In this document: positions 1-10,200 of the stretch, piece by piece | Position numbering within the stretch: position 1 is the stretch's first letter | How the letters are laid out: each line of letters opens with the position of its first letter | Source: Rhodospirillaceae bacterium | GTDB taxonomy: Bacteria > Pseudomonadota > Alphaproteobacteria > CACIAM-22H2 | DNA length: 52,776 bases | Assembly (NCBI GenBank): GCA_009694125.1 | Contig: SHVT01000003.1 | Coordinates: 1 to 52,776 of the forward strand | Reading direction: 5' to 3' | Made by a program: the position numbers and the translations under genes | The notes under the pieces: generated by a model | What the model saw: only the letters and a program-made list of their open reading frames with translations | Database searches by the model: none | Told to the model about the DNA's origin: nothing

Positions 1-67
1 TGTAGCGCTCGAACGAGTCTTCAAACCGGATCACAAAAGCCTCCCATAGCATCGTCGTCCGTCGCAT
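1..67 (-). mobile_element. Partial N-terminus of a possible transposase, running off the left edge
   Basis: On the minus strand an open frame starts at an ATG at position 67 (second ATG at 52) and leaves the window at base 1. It gives about 22 residues with the aromatic/acidic run LWEAF-FEDSFERY. This resembles, from memory, the start of helix-turn-helix transposases in which such a segment precedes a GELLG-type HTH, but too little is present to name a family. Two copies of CGGACAACTC lie just upstream (101-110 and 126-135), as expected of repeated termini of an insertion sequence. It could instead be chance ORF in intergenic DNA. The extended frame that would push the next gene's start back to 88 runs through these repeats, so that start is disfavoured. 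Confidence 0.35.
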
Positions 68-100
68 TCGCCTGCCCTCCAGAACAGGTGGCGAACATGC

Positions 101-135
101 CGGACAACTCACGCGCTACAAAAGGCGGACAACTC
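101..135. repeat. Two direct repeats of CGGACAACTC
   Basis: The decamer CGGACAACTC occurs at 101-110 and again at 126-135, 25 bp apart. The flanks are partly conserved: G or GC before it, and a (A/G)(C/T)GCG-like stretch after it. The position just outside the partial transposase-like frame suggests insertion-sequence terminal repeats. An alternative is a regulatory site for the downstream gene, but no symmetry is visible. Confidence 0.4.
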
Positions 136-249
136 GTGCGTCAACGACACCCGATCGCGGCCTACTCGTCAGCCGTATCGCGCAGGGCTAGAATAGGCGT
201 GTCCTCGATCCGGCCTCGGACCGGCGGGGCGGGAAGCCGACCCGCGACA

Positions 250-1242
250 ATGTCCCAGCCAGCCACGCAAGAGTCACCGGCCCCCAGGGCGGAATTCGCC
301 GTCAGCGTCGATCTGACCGCGGTCGTCGTGGCCGTGACCGACGACCAACCGCGCGTTCTGATCGTACGCCCGGCGGAGGTTTCGACCGGCGAAAGGCTGG
401 ACGCATTGCCCTCCGGCCCTCTTGAACTCGGCCACCGGACGCTCGAATCCGGCCTGCGCGCCTGGGTGGAGGCGCAGGCCCGCGCCAAACTCGGCTACAT
501 CGAGCAGCTCTACACCTTTGGCGACCGCGACCGCACCGCCCTGAAGGTGCCGACCGGCCGCATCCTTTCGATCGGTTACCTGGCGCTGGCGCGAGAAACC
601 GGAGCGGCGGCCGCCAACACCTCGTGGCAGGATTGGTATCGGTATTTTCCGTGGGAGGATTGGCGGCGCGGCCGGCCCTCCATCCTCGATCGGCTGGAGC
701 CGACGCTGCGCGCTTGGGTGGCGGCGGGGCCATCGCGGGTGGAACAGACCACGCGCAAAACTCGGATCAGCGTGGCCTTCGGGCTTGATGGGGCCCGCTG
801 GAGCGAGGAACGGGTGTTGGAGCGATACGAGCTGCTATACGAGATCGGCCTGGCCTTTGAGGCTCACCGCGACGGCTCGCCGACCGGATGCGCGCAATCC
901 GATGTGCCCACGGAGGCGCAACCGATGACCGCCGACCACCGCCGTATCCTGGCCACCGGCATCGCCCGGCTGCGCGGCAAGATCAAGTATCGCCCGGTCG
1001 TCTTCGAGCTGATGCCGCCGGCGTTCACCTTGTTACAACTCCAGCGCACCGTGGAGGCATTGGCCGGGCTGCGCCTGCACAAACAGAATTTTCGGCGGCT
1101 GGTCGCCCAACAGGGCCTGGTCGAGGAGACCGGGGGAATAGTCACCGGCACCGGCGGCCGCCCCGCCCGCGAGGTCCGTTTCCGCCACGAAGTGCTCATC
1201 GAACGGCCGGCGCCGGGCCTCCGCCTGCCAATCGCCCGCTAA
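250..1242 (+). CDS. nadQ: NAD biosynthesis transcriptional regulator, NUDIX-like plus winged helix (NadQ type)
   Basis: A 330-residue protein. The N-terminal half (about residues 15-150) has a NUDIX fold signature, but the catalytic NUDIX box is degenerate: the REUxEE acidic residues are replaced around WVEAQARAKLG, so it should be a ligand-sensing domain and not a hydrolase. The C-terminal part (about 245-325) matches the NrtR-type winged helix, with FTLLQLQRTVEAL, the NFRR motif and a GTGGRPA turn. I place the start at ATG 250; an upstream in-frame GTG at 88 would read through the edge repeats. A possible -10 (TAGAAT, 189-194) lies upstream. It sits in the same direction as nadABC and directly before two palindromes, which supports a role as the pathway repressor. 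The name is from family knowledge; the ligand is not visible in sequence. Confidence 0.8.
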   Translation: MSQPATQESPAPRAEFAVSVDLTAVVVAVTDDQPRVLIVRPAEVSTGERLDALPSGPLELGHRTLESGLRAWVEAQARAKLGYIEQLYTFGDRDRTALKVPTGRILSIGYLALARETGAAAANTSWQDWYRYFPWEDWRRGRPSILDRLEPTLRAWVAAGPSRVEQTTRKTRISVAFGLDGARWSEERVLERYELLYEIGLAFEAHRDGSPTGCAQSDVPTEAQPMTADHRRILATGIARLRGKIKYRPVVFELMPPAFTLLQLQRTVEALAGLRLHKQNFRRLVAQQGLVEETGGIVTGTGGRPAREVRFRHEVLIERPAPGLRLPIAR

Positions 1243-1283
1243 CGCCGCAAATCCCCCCGGTTGGCAAAATCCGCTTGACTTTC

Positions 1284-1304
1284 TTATGCTCAAGATTAGC
1301 ATAA
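1284..1304. promoter_or_regulatory. Distal NadQ-type operator overlapping the nadA promoter
   Basis: Perfect inverted repeat TTATGCT-N7-AGCATAA. Its core, ATGCTCAAGATTAGCAT (1286-1302), matches the proximal site in both arms at nearly every base. A TTGACT hexamer (1275-1280) and a CATAAT hexamer (1300-1305) flank or overlap it; the 19-bp spacing is long, but the site would occlude RNA polymerase. Centre-to-centre distance to the second site is 51 bp, close to five helical turns. Confidence 0.75.
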
Positions 1305-1336
1305 TAGGCGTCTTTCGGGTCACCTCGCGCGCACTA

Positions 1337-1353
1337 ATGCTCATTTTGAGCAT
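1337..1353. promoter_or_regulatory. Proximal NadQ-type operator abutting the nadA Shine-Dalgarno
   Basis: Perfect 17-bp palindrome ATGCTCA-TTT-TGAGCAT. The Shine-Dalgarno AGGAGG (1354-1359) begins at the next base and nadA starts at 1365. Binding here together with the distal copy would suit repression by a dimeric winged-helix regulator such as the adjacent gene product. Confidence 0.75.
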
Positions 1354-1364
1354 AGGAGGCGTCA

Positions 1365-2384
1365 ATGACGATACTGGCCGAGGTCCAGCCGGCGACCAAA
1401 TCCCGCGCCAAACGGGCCGAAAGCACCGCGCTCTATGAGCGCGTGCGCCGTGTCGTGCCGGCCGTGGAATGGCCGGTCTTCGCCCCCGACATCGACGCGA
1501 TCCTGACGCTAAAGCGCGAGAAGAACGCCGTCATCCTGGCGCATAACTACCAGACCCCGGAGATCTTCCACTGCGTCGCCGATATTGTTGGGGATTCGCT
1601 GGCGCTGGCGCGCGAGGCCGCGCGCACCCAGGCCGATGTCATCGTCATGGCCGGCGTCCACTTCATGGCGGAAACCGCGAAGCTGCTCAACCCGGCGAAG
1701 ACCGTCCTGATCCCGGACTTGAAGGCCGGCTGTTCGCTGGCCGAATCCATCACCGCCGCCGATGTTCGCCTGCTGCGCGAGCGTTATCCCGGCGTGCCGG
1801 TGGTCAGCTACGTCAACACCTCGGCCGAAGTTAAGGCCGAGTCCGACATTTGCTGCACATCGGGCAACGCCCGCGCCGTCGTCAAATCAATGGGCACGGA
1901 TAGCGTCATCATGCTGCCCGACGAGTTCCTGGCCCAAAACATCGCGGCCGAGACAAAGGTGAAGATCATTGCCTGGAAGGGTCGATGCGAGGTCCATGAA
2001 CGTTTCAGCGCCGCCGACATCCACGAGCTTCGTGCCAGCCATCCGGGAATTATCGTGCTCGCCCATCCCGAATGCCCGCCCGAAGTGGTCGCGGAGGCCG
2101 ACTACACCGGTTCGACCAAGGGAATGAGCGATTATGTCGCCCGCGAAAAGCCGGCTCGGGTCGTGCTGATCACGGAATGTTCGATGAGCGACAATGTCGC
2201 CGTCCAGTACCCGGAGATCGACTTCGTGCGGCCCTGCAATCTTTGCCCGCATATGAAGCGGATCACCCTGCCCAAAATCCGCCGCGCGCTGGAAACCATG
2301 ACCCACCCCGTCCACATCGACCCGGCCATCGCGGCGCGGGCGCGGCGCGCGGTCGACCGGATGCTGGCGGTCGGGCCGCGTTGA
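1365..2384 (+). CDS. nadA: Quinolinate synthase NadA
   Basis: Condenses iminoaspartate with dihydroxyacetone phosphate to quinolinate, the second step of de novo NAD synthesis; it needs a [4Fe-4S] cluster. The 339-residue protein shows the family motifs HNYQ (about 60), AGCSLAES (Cys123), [11 protein letters not shown] (Cys208), HPECPPEV and CNLCPHMK (Cys291/294). These supply the three expected cluster cysteines. ATG 1365 has a strong AGGAGG six bases upstream. It is the first gene of nadABC, behind two operators; its stop overlaps the nadB start. Confidence 0.97.
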   Translation: MTILAEVQPATKSRAKRAESTALYERVRRVVPAVEWPVFAPDIDAILTLKREKNAVILAHNYQTPEIFHCVADIVGDSLALAREAARTQADVIVMAGVHFMAETAKLLNPAKTVLIPDLKAGCSLAESITAADVRLLRERYPGVPVVSYVNTSAEVKAESDICCTSGNARAVVKSMGTDSVIMLPDEFLAQNIAAETKVKIIAWKGRCEVHERFSAADIHELRASHPGIIVLAHPECPPEVVAEADYTGSTKGMSDYVAREKPARVVLITECSMSDNVAVQYPEIDFVRPCNLCPHMKRITLPKIRRALETMTHPVHIDPAIAARARRAVDRMLAVGPR

Positions 2385-3952
2385 GCGGCAGAACGTCCAC
2401 GCTGCGAACCGAAGCGGTCGTCGTCGGCGCCGGCATTGCCGGCCTGACCGCGGCGCTGCGTTTGGCGCCGATGCGGGTTGTTGTGCTGGGCGCCGCCCCG
2501 CTCGGCGAAGCGGCGGCCAGCGCCTGGGCGCAGGGCGGCGTCTCCGCGGCGCTCGATGCCGCTGACAGTCCCGAGATTCACGCCGCCGACACACTCGCCG
2601 TCGCCGGCGGCATCGCCGACCTCGCGATCGCGGCCGGCGTCACCGCCGAGGCGCAAGCCCGCATCGAGGAATTGGGCGCGCTCGGCGTGCGTTTCGACCG
2701 GACCGGCGACGGCAAACTTCGTCTCGGCCGCGAGGGCGGTCACAGCCGCCATCGGATCGTCCATGCCATCGGTGACGGCACCGGCGGCGAAATCATGCGG
2801 GTTTTGACCGCTGCCGCCCGCGCCAGCGAACACATCACCCTGCTCGACGGCGCGCTCGCGCGGTCGTTGCTCGCCCCCGGAGCGGTCGTTGGGGTGCTGG
2901 TGGAACGCGGCGGCGAAACCGTTCAACTGCTCGCCGATTCCGTCGTTCTCGCCACCGGCGGGATTGGCGGGATCTATCGCTTCACCAGCAACCCGCTGAC
3001 GGCGCGCGGGCTGGGGCTGGCGCTGGCCGCCCGCGCCGGCGCGGTTCTGTCCGATCTCGAATTTGTTCAATTTCATCCGACCGCGCTGGATGTCGGGCGC
3101 GACCCCATGCCGCTGGTCACCGAGGCGCTGCGCGGCGAAGGCGCGGTGTTGCTCGATGCGGCCGGGCAGCGTTTCATGCCGGCGCTGCATGAACTGGCGG
3201 AACTCGCCCCCCGCGATGTCGTCGCCCGCGCCGTTGCCCGACACCGGGCCTCCGGCCGCGTCTTCCTCGACGCCCGCGCCGCCCTCGGCGAATCCTTCCC
3301 CCAGCGTTTTCCGACGGTCTTCACGGCCTGCCAAGCCGCCGGGCTGGACCCGCGGACAACACCGATCCCAATCGCGCCGGCCGCGCATTACCACATGGGC
3401 GGGGTCTCCACCGATGGCGTCGGGCGCAGCTCCCTGGCCGGGCTTTGGGCCGTGGGCGAGGTCGCGGCCACCGGGTTGCACGGCGCCAACCGGCTGGCCA
3501 GCAACTCCTTGCTCGAAGCCCTGGTCTTCGCCACCCGCGCCGCTCATGACATCAAAGGACGCACGCCCGCCTCGGCGAGACCCACGCCCGTCACCCCGGC
3601 GATGACCGCTGGGGCGGTCGAAACGCCCGCCTTTGCCCGGGTGCGCACGTTGATGACCGAAGCCATCGGCGTCGAGCGCGAGGAACACACCATGCGCCGG
3701 GCGCTCGCCGAATTGCGGGGCTTGCGGGCGGAAATCGAGCCGGTTTCATGGCCGCAATGCGCGGCAACCCTGGTCGCCGAATTGGTCGCGACCGCCGCCC
3801 TGCGCCGGCGTGAAAGCCGCGGCGCCCATTTCCGCGCCGATCATCCGGCCGCCCAACCCGCTTTGGCGCGGCGCAGCTATCTGACATTGGCGGAGGTCGG
3901 CACCGACATTGACGCCGAGGCCGGGGTCCCCAGGCGAAAGGCCACCCCGTGA
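2381..3952 (+). CDS. nadB: L-aspartate oxidase NadB
   Basis: FAD-dependent oxidation of L-aspartate to iminoaspartate, the substrate of NadA. The chosen start is TTG at 2381, overlapping the nadA stop as TTGA. The frame is open further upstream, but those residues are a shadow of nadA. The 523 residues begin with an FAD-binding [13 protein letters not shown]ossmann motif, followed by [11 protein letters not shown], the flavoprotein region [28 protein letters not shown], the active-site HYHMGG segment and [19 protein letters not shown] near the C-terminal end. Length is normal for the family. Translational coupling to nadA and nadC (4-bp overlaps on both sides) points to one transcript. Confidence 0.96.
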   Translation: MSGRTSTLRTEAVVVGAGIAGLTAALRLAPMRVVVLGAAPLGEAAASAWAQGGVSAALDAADSPEIHAADTLAVAGGIADLAIAAGVTAEAQARIEELGALGVRFDRTGDGKLRLGREGGHSRHRIVHAIGDGTGGEIMRVLTAAARASEHITLLDGALARSLLAPGAVVGVLVERGGETVQLLADSVVLATGGIGGIYRFTSNPLTARGLGLALAARAGAVLSDLEFVQFHPTALDVGRDPMPLVTEALRGEGAVLLDAAGQRFMPALHELAELAPRDVVARAVARHRASGRVFLDARAALGESFPQRFPTVFTACQAAGLDPRTTPIPIAPAAHYHMGGVSTDGVGRSSLAGLWAVGEVAATGLHGANRLASNSLLEALVFATRAAHDIKGRTPASARPTPVTPAMTAGAVETPAFARVRTLMTEAIGVEREEHTMRRALAELRGLRAEIEPVSWPQCAATLVAELVATAALRRRESRGAHFRADHPAAQPALARRSYLTLAEVGTDIDAEAGVPRRKATP

Positions 3953-4803
3953 CGCTCGCGCCGCTGCCCGACTTGCTCACCGAGCCGTTGGTCCGTGCCG
4001 CGCTGCTTGAAGATTTGGGCGCCGCCGGCGACATCACTACGGCCAGCGTCGTGCCCGAGTCGACGCGCGCGCGCGCCGTCATCGCCACGCGGCAGAACGG
4101 CACCGTCGCCGGCCTCGATTGCGCGCGGCTCGCCTTCCACTTGCTGGATCCGGGCATCGCTATCGCCATCCACCGGCCTGAGGGCAGCAAGGTCGCGGCG
4201 GGCGACATCATCGCCGTGGTCAGCGGCCCGGCACGGCCGATCTTGAGCGGCGAACGTGTCGCCCTCAATTTCATGGGGCATTTGTCGGGCGTGGCGACGG
4301 CAACCGCGACCCTGGTCGAGGCCATCGCCGGTCAGCGCGCCCGCCTCGTCTGCACACGCAAGACCACGCCGGGCCTGCGGGCCCTTGAGAAACACGCCGT
4401 TCGAGCGGGCGGCGGCCTTAATCACCGATTCGGTCTCGATGACGGCGTTCTCATCAAGGACAACCACATCGCCGCTGCGGGCGGCCTGCGGCCGGCGATC
4501 GACCGCGCCCGCCGCGCCATCGGCCATATGGTCAAGATCGAGGCCGAGGTCGAGACCCTGGCCCAACTGGAAGAGGCGCTGGCGGCCGGCGTCGATGCCG
4601 TGCTTCTGGACAACATGGCGCCGAAACTGCTCGCCGAGGCGGTGACGATGATCGGAGGCCGCGCGATCAGCGAGGCGTCGGGCGGTGTCACCCGCGAGAC
4701 GGTGTTGGAAATCGCCGCGACCGGAGTCGATCTGATCTCCGTGGGGTGGATCACCCACAGCGCGCCCGCGCTCGACCTCGGACTCGATTTCGACTCACAC
4801 TAA
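3949..4803 (+). CDS. nadC: Nicotinate-nucleotide pyrophosphorylase (carboxylating) NadC
   Basis: Converts quinolinate and PRPP to nicotinate mononucleotide, releasing CO2. The 284-residue protein contains LEDLGAAGDITT near the N-terminus, the quinolinate-contacting CTRKTTPGLRALEKHAV, GGGLNHRFGLDDGVLIKDNHI and the C-terminal phosphate-binding SGGVTRETV segment. GTG start at 3949 overlaps the nadB stop by four bases. Last gene of the nad operon; a short GC hairpin (GGCCG-ATGC-CGGCC) follows its stop, without a T run. Confidence 0.96.
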   Translation: MTLAPLPDLLTEPLVRAALLEDLGAAGDITTASVVPESTRARAVIATRQNGTVAGLDCARLAFHLLDPGIAIAIHRPEGSKVAAGDIIAVVSGPARPILSGERVALNFMGHLSGVATATATLVEAIAGQRARLVCTRKTTPGLRALEKHAVRAGGGLNHRFGLDDGVLIKDNHIAAAGGLRPAIDRARRAIGHMVKIEAEVETLAQLEEALAAGVDAVLLDNMAPKLLAEAVTMIGGRAISEASGGVTRETVLEIAATGVDLISVGWITHSAPALDLGLDFDSH

Positions 4804-4826
4804 CGGCCGATGCCGGCCAACCCCAA

Positions 4827-5279
4827 ATGCGCTATCATGCGCCCGTGAGCAGCATCCCGATTTCGGTTTCCGGCCTGACGGCCAGTGCGGCGCGCCTCGC
4901 GGCTAGTGCGTCCAACGTCGCCAATGCCCGCACCCGCGGGCCGGTGCCGCAAACGCCGGCGACGACCCCGCCGCCCGTCGACCAAAAGGACAAACCCGAG
5001 GTCTATCGGGCCATCGACACCGTGCAGACCAGCACGCGTGAGGGCGCCAATGTCGGCGGCACGCGCGCCACCTACCGGACACGGCAGCCGGAGTTCGTTC
5101 AGGAATACGATCCGTCATCGCCGCTCGCCAACGACGACGGCCTGGTGGCGGCGCCCAATGTCGACCCGGCCGGCGAAATCGTCGAACAGAAACAGGCCGA
5201 GGGCGCGTACAAGGCGAATCTGAAGGCCGTTCAGGTCGCCGACGACATGATGAAGAGCCTGCTCGACATCAAGGCCTGA
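4827..5279 (+). CDS. Small protein with flagellar rod (FlgC-like) N- and C-terminal signatures
   Basis: About 150 residues. The N-terminal SGLTASAARLAASASNVANA is a clear flagellar rod/hook N-terminal motif. The C-terminal EGAYKANLKAVQVADDMMKSLLDIKA resembles the helix that ends FlgC-type proteins. The middle is short and rich in Pro, Gln and Thr, with an EYDPSSPLAND motif. Start could be ATG 4827 or GTG 4845. A second copy follows at 5364. No other flagellar gene is in the window, so a role in the basal body cannot be assumed; it may be a rod-associated or orphan paralogue. Only 23 bp separate it from nadC. Confidence 0.7.
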   Translation: MRYHAPVSSIPISVSGLTASAARLAASASNVANARTRGPVPQTPATTPPPVDQKDKPEVYRAIDTVQTSTREGANVGGTRATYRTRQPEFVQEYDPSSPLANDDGLVAAPNVDPAGEIVEQKQAEGAYKANLKAVQVADDMMKSLLDIKA

Positions 5280-5363
5280 TCCGCAGCCGCTTCAACCCGG
5301 TCGGCGTCGCGCGTCAGACCTACGACTGATACCGCCGGCCCGCTGACTGAATATCCTGCCGGC

Positions 5364-5762
5364 ATGAATGTCATGCCAACATCGGTCTCGGGCCTCGCGA
5401 TGATGCTCGCGGCAAGCGCCTCGAACCCCGCAGCCGGCCCGGCCCGCGGCCCGGCGACGCAACCGTCTTCCGCGCAATCGCTGCCTGAACCAGCCGTCGC
5501 GCAAGGCGCCGCGCGGCAGGCCAGTCCATCCGCCGGTTCCGTCGCTGTCGACGATCGCGAAAACACCAGCGGCGCCCGGCCTCGCTCGGTCCAATTGTCG
5601 CCGCGGCCGGGTTACATTCCGCAATACGACCCATCGTCGCCCAATGGCGATCCGGGCGCCGATGTCGTGAAACAGAAACGCGCCGAAGACGCCTATCGAG
5701 CCAGTCTGAAGGCCGGGTACATCGCCGATGAAATGATGAGCCTGATCGACATCAAGACCTGA
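5364..5762 (+). CDS. Divergent tandem paralogue of the rod-like protein
   Basis: A 132-residue protein related to its upstream neighbour: SVSGLAMMLAASASN near the N-terminus, then a low-complexity Pro/Ala/Ser linker, then IPQYDPSSPNGDPGADVVKQKRAEDAYRASLKAGYIADEMMSLIDIKT-like ending. Shared features with the first copy are the YDPSSP motif, the (Y)KA/RASLKA helix and the terminal LIDIK/LLDIK. The ANARTxG part of the rod signature is lost here, suggesting relaxed constraint or a changed role. ATG 5364 (alternative ATG 5373). It ends 12 bp before the convergent gltD stop. Confidence 0.6.
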   Translation: MNVMPTSVSGLAMMLAASASNPAAGPARGPATQPSSAQSLPEPAVAQGAARQASPSAGSVAVDDRENTSGARPRSVQLSPRPGYIPQYDPSSPNGDPGADVVKQKRAEDAYRASLKAGYIADEMMSLIDIKT

Positions 5763-5774
5763 TCCAAGGCCATG

Positions 5775-7226
5775 TCAGCGCGGCAGGCTGCTGCGCCCCA
5801 TCAGCAATTCATCAACCGCGCGCGCGCATTGGCGACCTTCGCGAATCGCCCAGACGACCAGCGACTGACCGCGGCGCATGTCGCCCGCGGCAAAAAGCCT
5901 CGGCACCGATGTCCGGTAATTGTCGACGTCGGCCTTCACATTGCCGCGTGCATCCAGCGCCGCGCCCGATTGTTCGATCATCCCGGCCCGGCGCGGCCCG
6001 ACGAATCCCATGGCCAGCAAGACCAGATCGGCCCGCAGGCGGAATTCGCCCCCGGCGATCTCCTTCATCTGACTGCGCCCATGGGCGTCCTTCACCCATT
6101 CCATCCGCATGCATTCAAGCGCCTCGACCCGGCCATTGGCACCGATCGCCCGCTTGGTCACCACCGACCAATCGCGCTCGCAGCCTTCCTCTTGCGATGA
6201 GGACGTACGCAGCCGCAGCGGCCAATCGGGCCAGCTCAATCCCTTGTTTTCCTTCTCCGGCGGCTTGGGCATGATCTCGAGCTGCACGATGGAAGCGGCG
6301 CTCTGGCGCCCCGAGGTGCCGATGCAATCCGATCCGGTGTCGCCGCCGCCGATGACGATGACATGTTTGTCCTTGGCGGTAATGAGGCCCTGAGGGGCGG
6401 CCTTGCGTTCGTCGTCGCCGGCCACGCGTTTGTTCTGCTGGGTCAGGAAATCCATGGCGAAATGGATGCCTTGCAGTTCTCGGCCCGGCACCTCCAGGTC
6501 GCGCGGCGCCTCGGCGCCGCCGGTCAAGGCGACCGCGTCGTATTCCTCGAGCAGTACCTTCAGCGGAACGGCAACGCCGACTTCGACGCCGGTCCGAAAT
6601 TCCACGCCCTCCGCCGCCATCTGAGCCATGCGGCGATCGATCGGGCCCTTCTCCATCTTGAAGTCGGGGATCCCATAACGGAGCAACCCGCCGATGCGAT
6701 CGTGTTTTTCAAACACGACGACGTTATGCCCGGCACGCGCCAATTGCTGCGCGCAAGCCAAGCCCGCGGGCCCGGAACCGACGACACCAACACGTTTTCC
6801 CGTCCGCCGCGACGGGAGCACCGGCGCAATCCAACCCTCATCCCATCCCCGATCGACGATCAAACATTCGATGGTCTTGATGGTGACGGGATTGTCGTCG
6901 ATGTTCAGCGTGCACGACGCTTCGCAGGGCGCCGGACAGACGCGGCCGGTGAATTCGGGAAAATTATTGGTCGAATGCAACGCATCGAGCGCGGCCTTCC
7001 ACTGGTCCCGATACACCAGATTGTTCCAATCCGGGATCAGGTTGTTGACCGGGCAGCCCTGGTGGCAGAACGGAATGCCGCAATCCATGCAACGCGCGGC
7101 TTGGCGGCCGACTTCGAGATAGGCCATCGGCTGGACGAGTTCGGTCCAGGTCTTGCGGCGCGCCTCGACCTTGACATAGCCACGGTCCTGACGCGCGATT
7201 TCGAGGAAACCGGTCGGTCTGCCCAT
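5775..7226 (-). CDS. gltD: Glutamate synthase (NADPH) small subunit GltD
   Basis: Transfers electrons from NADPH through FAD and Fe-S centres to GltB. The 483-residue protein has the N-terminal cysteine clusters [17 protein letters not shown] (about 46-62) and CPAPCEASC (about 96-104), which bind [4Fe-4S] clusters. Next come the FAD Rossmann motif [13 protein letters not shown] (about 145) and the NADPH motif [14 protein letters not shown] (about 290). A C-terminal [18 protein letters not shown] segment contacts the flavin. It lies 23 bp after gltB on the same strand, so the order is gltB-gltD. Normal length. Confidence 0.97.
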   Translation of the reverse strand: MGRPTGFLEIARQDRGYVKVEARRKTWTELVQPMAYLEVGRQAARCMDCGIPFCHQGCPVNNLIPDWNNLVYRDQWKAALDALHSTNNFPEFTGRVCPAPCEASCTLNIDDNPVTIKTIECLIVDRGWDEGWIAPVLPSRRTGKRVGVVGSGPAGLACAQQLARAGHNVVVFEKHDRIGGLLRYGIPDFKMEKGPIDRRMAQMAAEGVEFRTGVEVGVAVPLKVLLEEYDAVALTGGAEAPRDLEVPGRELQGIHFAMDFLTQQNKRVAGDDERKAAPQGLITAKDKHVIVIGGGDTGSDCIGTSGRQSAASIVQLEIMPKPPEKENKGLSWPDWPLRLRTSSSQEEGCERDWSVVTKRAIGANGRVEALECMRMEWVKDAHGRSQMKEIAGGEFRLRADLVLLAMGFVGPRRAGMIEQSGAALDARGNVKADVDNYRTSVPRLFAAGDMRRGQSLVVWAIREGRQCARAVDELLMGRSSLPR

Positions 7227-7249
7227 GAACTGACTCGCAAAAAAACTGA

Positions 7250-10200
7250 CTATTCGGCGGCGACCTTGGCCGCTTTCTTTTCCGCCTTCAACTCCAGCAA
7301 GGCACGGCGGTAATCCCGGGGCGTGACCTTGACGAAGCGCCTGACCGATTCATCCCAGGTTGAAAGCAGGTGCCGCGCCCGCGCGCTGCCGGTGTAAAGG
7401 ACGTGGCGCTCGATCAGAATCCGCAGGCGCTCGGCATCGAAACGCAGCATGTCGCCCATGCCGCTATTTTCCGCGCTGACCGAACGCGCGCGCGGACGAT
7501 CGGCGTCCTCGGCGGGGGCAGCGTCCGCCGGCGCGACCGGCTCGACATCGACCATGGCCACATTGCACAGATCCTTGAAGCGACCGTCCGGGTCGTAAGC
7601 ATAGGCGATGCCGCCCGACATGCCCGCGGCGAAATTGCGGCCGGTTTCGCCCAACACGGCGACGACGCCCCCGGTCATGTATTCACAACCGTGATCGCCC
7701 GTGCCCTCGACCACGGTGACCGCGCCGGAATTGCGCACGGCGAAACGTTCACCCGCGACGCCCTCGAAATAGGCCTCGCCGGCGATGGCGCCATACAGCA
7801 CGGTGTTGCCGATGATGATGTTCTCGGATGGGATGCGGCGGGACTCGGCGGGCTGACGCACGATCAGCTTGCCGCCGGACAGACCTTTGCCGACATAGTC
7901 ATTGGCGTCGCCGGTCAATTCCAGCGTGACGCCGCGGGCGAGGAAAGCGCCGAAGCTTTGACCGGCATTGCCACGGAAGCGGGCGATGATGGTGTCTTCC
8001 GGCAGGCCGGCGTGGCCATATTTCTTGGCGACCTGTCCCGACAACATGGTGCCGACGGTGCGATGAACGTTGCGGATGGCGCGTTCGATGCGAACCGGCT
8101 CGCTTTTCTCCAGCGCCGGCTTGGCCGCCGCGATCAATTCATGGTCGAGCGCATGTTCAAGGCCGTGATTCTGCTTCTCGCAATTGTGGACAGCCACACC
8201 CTTCCGCGCAGGCGCCTGATGGAGGATGCGGCTGAGATCGACACCCTTGGCCTTCCAATGATCGAGGGCGGGGCGCATATCCAGCCGGTCGACGCGCCCG
8301 ACCATCTCGTCGAGTGTGCGGAAGCCCAGTTTCGCCATGATTTCGCGCAATTCTTCGGCGACGAAAAAGAAGTAATTGATCGCGTGTTCCGGCTGCCCGG
8401 TGAACCGCTTGCGCAGCACCGGGTCCTGCGTGGCGACGCCGACCGGACAGGTGTTCAAGTGGCATTTGCGCATCATGATGCAGCCGATGGCGATCAGCGG
8501 CGCGGTGGCGAACCCGAACTCGTCGGCCCCCAGCAACGCACCGATGGCCACGTCGCGACCGGTGCGCAAACCGCCATCGACCTGAACCGCGATGCGCCCG
8601 CGCAGCCCGTTGAGCACCAAAGTCTGCTGCGTTTCCGCAAGGCCGATCTCCCAAGGCGAGCCGGCATGGGTGAGCGAGGTCAGCGGCGAGGCGCCGGTGC
8701 CGCCATCGAAGCCGGCGATGGTCACGTGATCGGCGCGCGCCTTGCTGACGCCGGCGGCCACGGTGCCGACGCCGACCTCGGAAACCAGCTTCACCGAGAC
8801 GCGGGCGGCGGGATTGGCGTTTTTGAGATCGTGGATAAGCTGCGCCAAATCCTCGATCGAATAGATGTCGTGATGCGGCGGCGGCGAAATCAGACCGACG
8901 CCGGGCGTCGAATGGCGCACGCGCGCGATATTTTTGTCGACCTTGTGGCCGGGAAGCTGCCCGCCTTCGCCCGGCTTGGCGCCCTGCGCCATCTTGATCT
9001 GAAGATCGTCGGCGTTGACCAGATATTCCGCGGTCACGCCGAAGCGGCCCGACGCCACCTGTTTGATCGCCGACCGCATGGAATCGCCGTTGGGCATCGG
9101 CGTGAAGCGATCGGCCTCCTCGCCGCCTTCGCCCGTATTGGATTTGCCGCCGATGCGGTTCATGGCTATGGCCAGCGTGGTGTGCGCCTCGCGGCTGATC
9201 GAACCGAAACTCATGGCGCCGGTCGCGAAGCGTTTGACGATCGCCGCCGCCGGCTCGACCTCGGCCAACGGCACAGGTTTGTCGGCGAATTTGAACCGCA
9301 TCAGCCCGCGAATGGTGAGCAGCCGCTCGTTTTGTTCGTTGATGGTGGCGGCGAACGCCTTGTAGTCGTCGATGGAATTGCCGCGGACCGCGTGCTGAAG
9401 TCGGCCCACCGACTCGAAGGTCCAGGCGTGATCTTCGCCGCGGATTCGGAAAGCGTAGTCGCCGCCTGCATCAAGCATGGTGCGGTAGATCGGGTTGTCG
9501 CCAAAGGCCTGATCGTGCCGCTCGACCGCCTCGCGGGCGATCTCGGCGAGTCCGGCGCCTTCGATGGTCGTGGCGGTGCCGGTGAAGTATTTCTCGATGA
9601 GGGCGGTGGACAGACCAACGGCGTCGAAAATCTGGGCGCCGCAATAGGATTGGTAGGTTGAGATGCCCATCTTGGACATCACCTTCAAGATGCCCTTGCC
9701 GACACCCTTGATATAGTTCTTCTGGACCTCGTAAGGCTTCAGCGTTAGCCCGTTCTGCACCCGGATTTGTTCCAGGGTCTCGAAGGCGAGATAGGGATTG
9801 ACCGCCTCCGCGCCATAACCCGCGAGCGCGCAGAAATGGTGGACTTCACGCGCCTCCCCGGTCTCCACGACCAGCCCGGTATCGGTACGCAGCCCCTGGC
9901 GGATCAAATGATGATGCACCGCGGCGGTGGCGAGCAGCGCGGGGATAGGGATGTGTTCGACCGAGGCTGCGCGATCGGACAGAATCAAAATGTTCTTGCC
10001 GGCGAGAACCGCTTCCGTCGCTTCGCGGCACAGGCGGTCCAGAGCGGTCTCGATACCGCCCGCGCCTTCCGCCGCCGGCCAGGTGGCGTCGATGGTCTGC
10101 GTGCTGAACGCCCCGTTCGCCAACGTCGAAATGGAGAGGATTTTTTCGAGATCGGCGTTGGTCAGGATCGGTTGCGAAACCTCCAGCCGATAATGCTTCC

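Noticed and set aside
88..249. Upstream extension of the NadQ-type protein from GTG 88
   Set aside because: The extra 54 residues cross the CGGACAACTC repeats and have no match to the family, whose N-terminus aligns from about ATG 250.
2132..3688. Long minus-strand open frame over nadB
   Set aside because: It mirrors the high-GC codon usage of nadB, shows no family motifs and is Gly/Arg/Gln-rich as expected of a shadow frame.
7370..9661. 763-codon plus-strand open frame over gltB
   Set aside because: Opposite strand of a well-identified gene; composition is that of an antisense shadow and no domain is recognisable.
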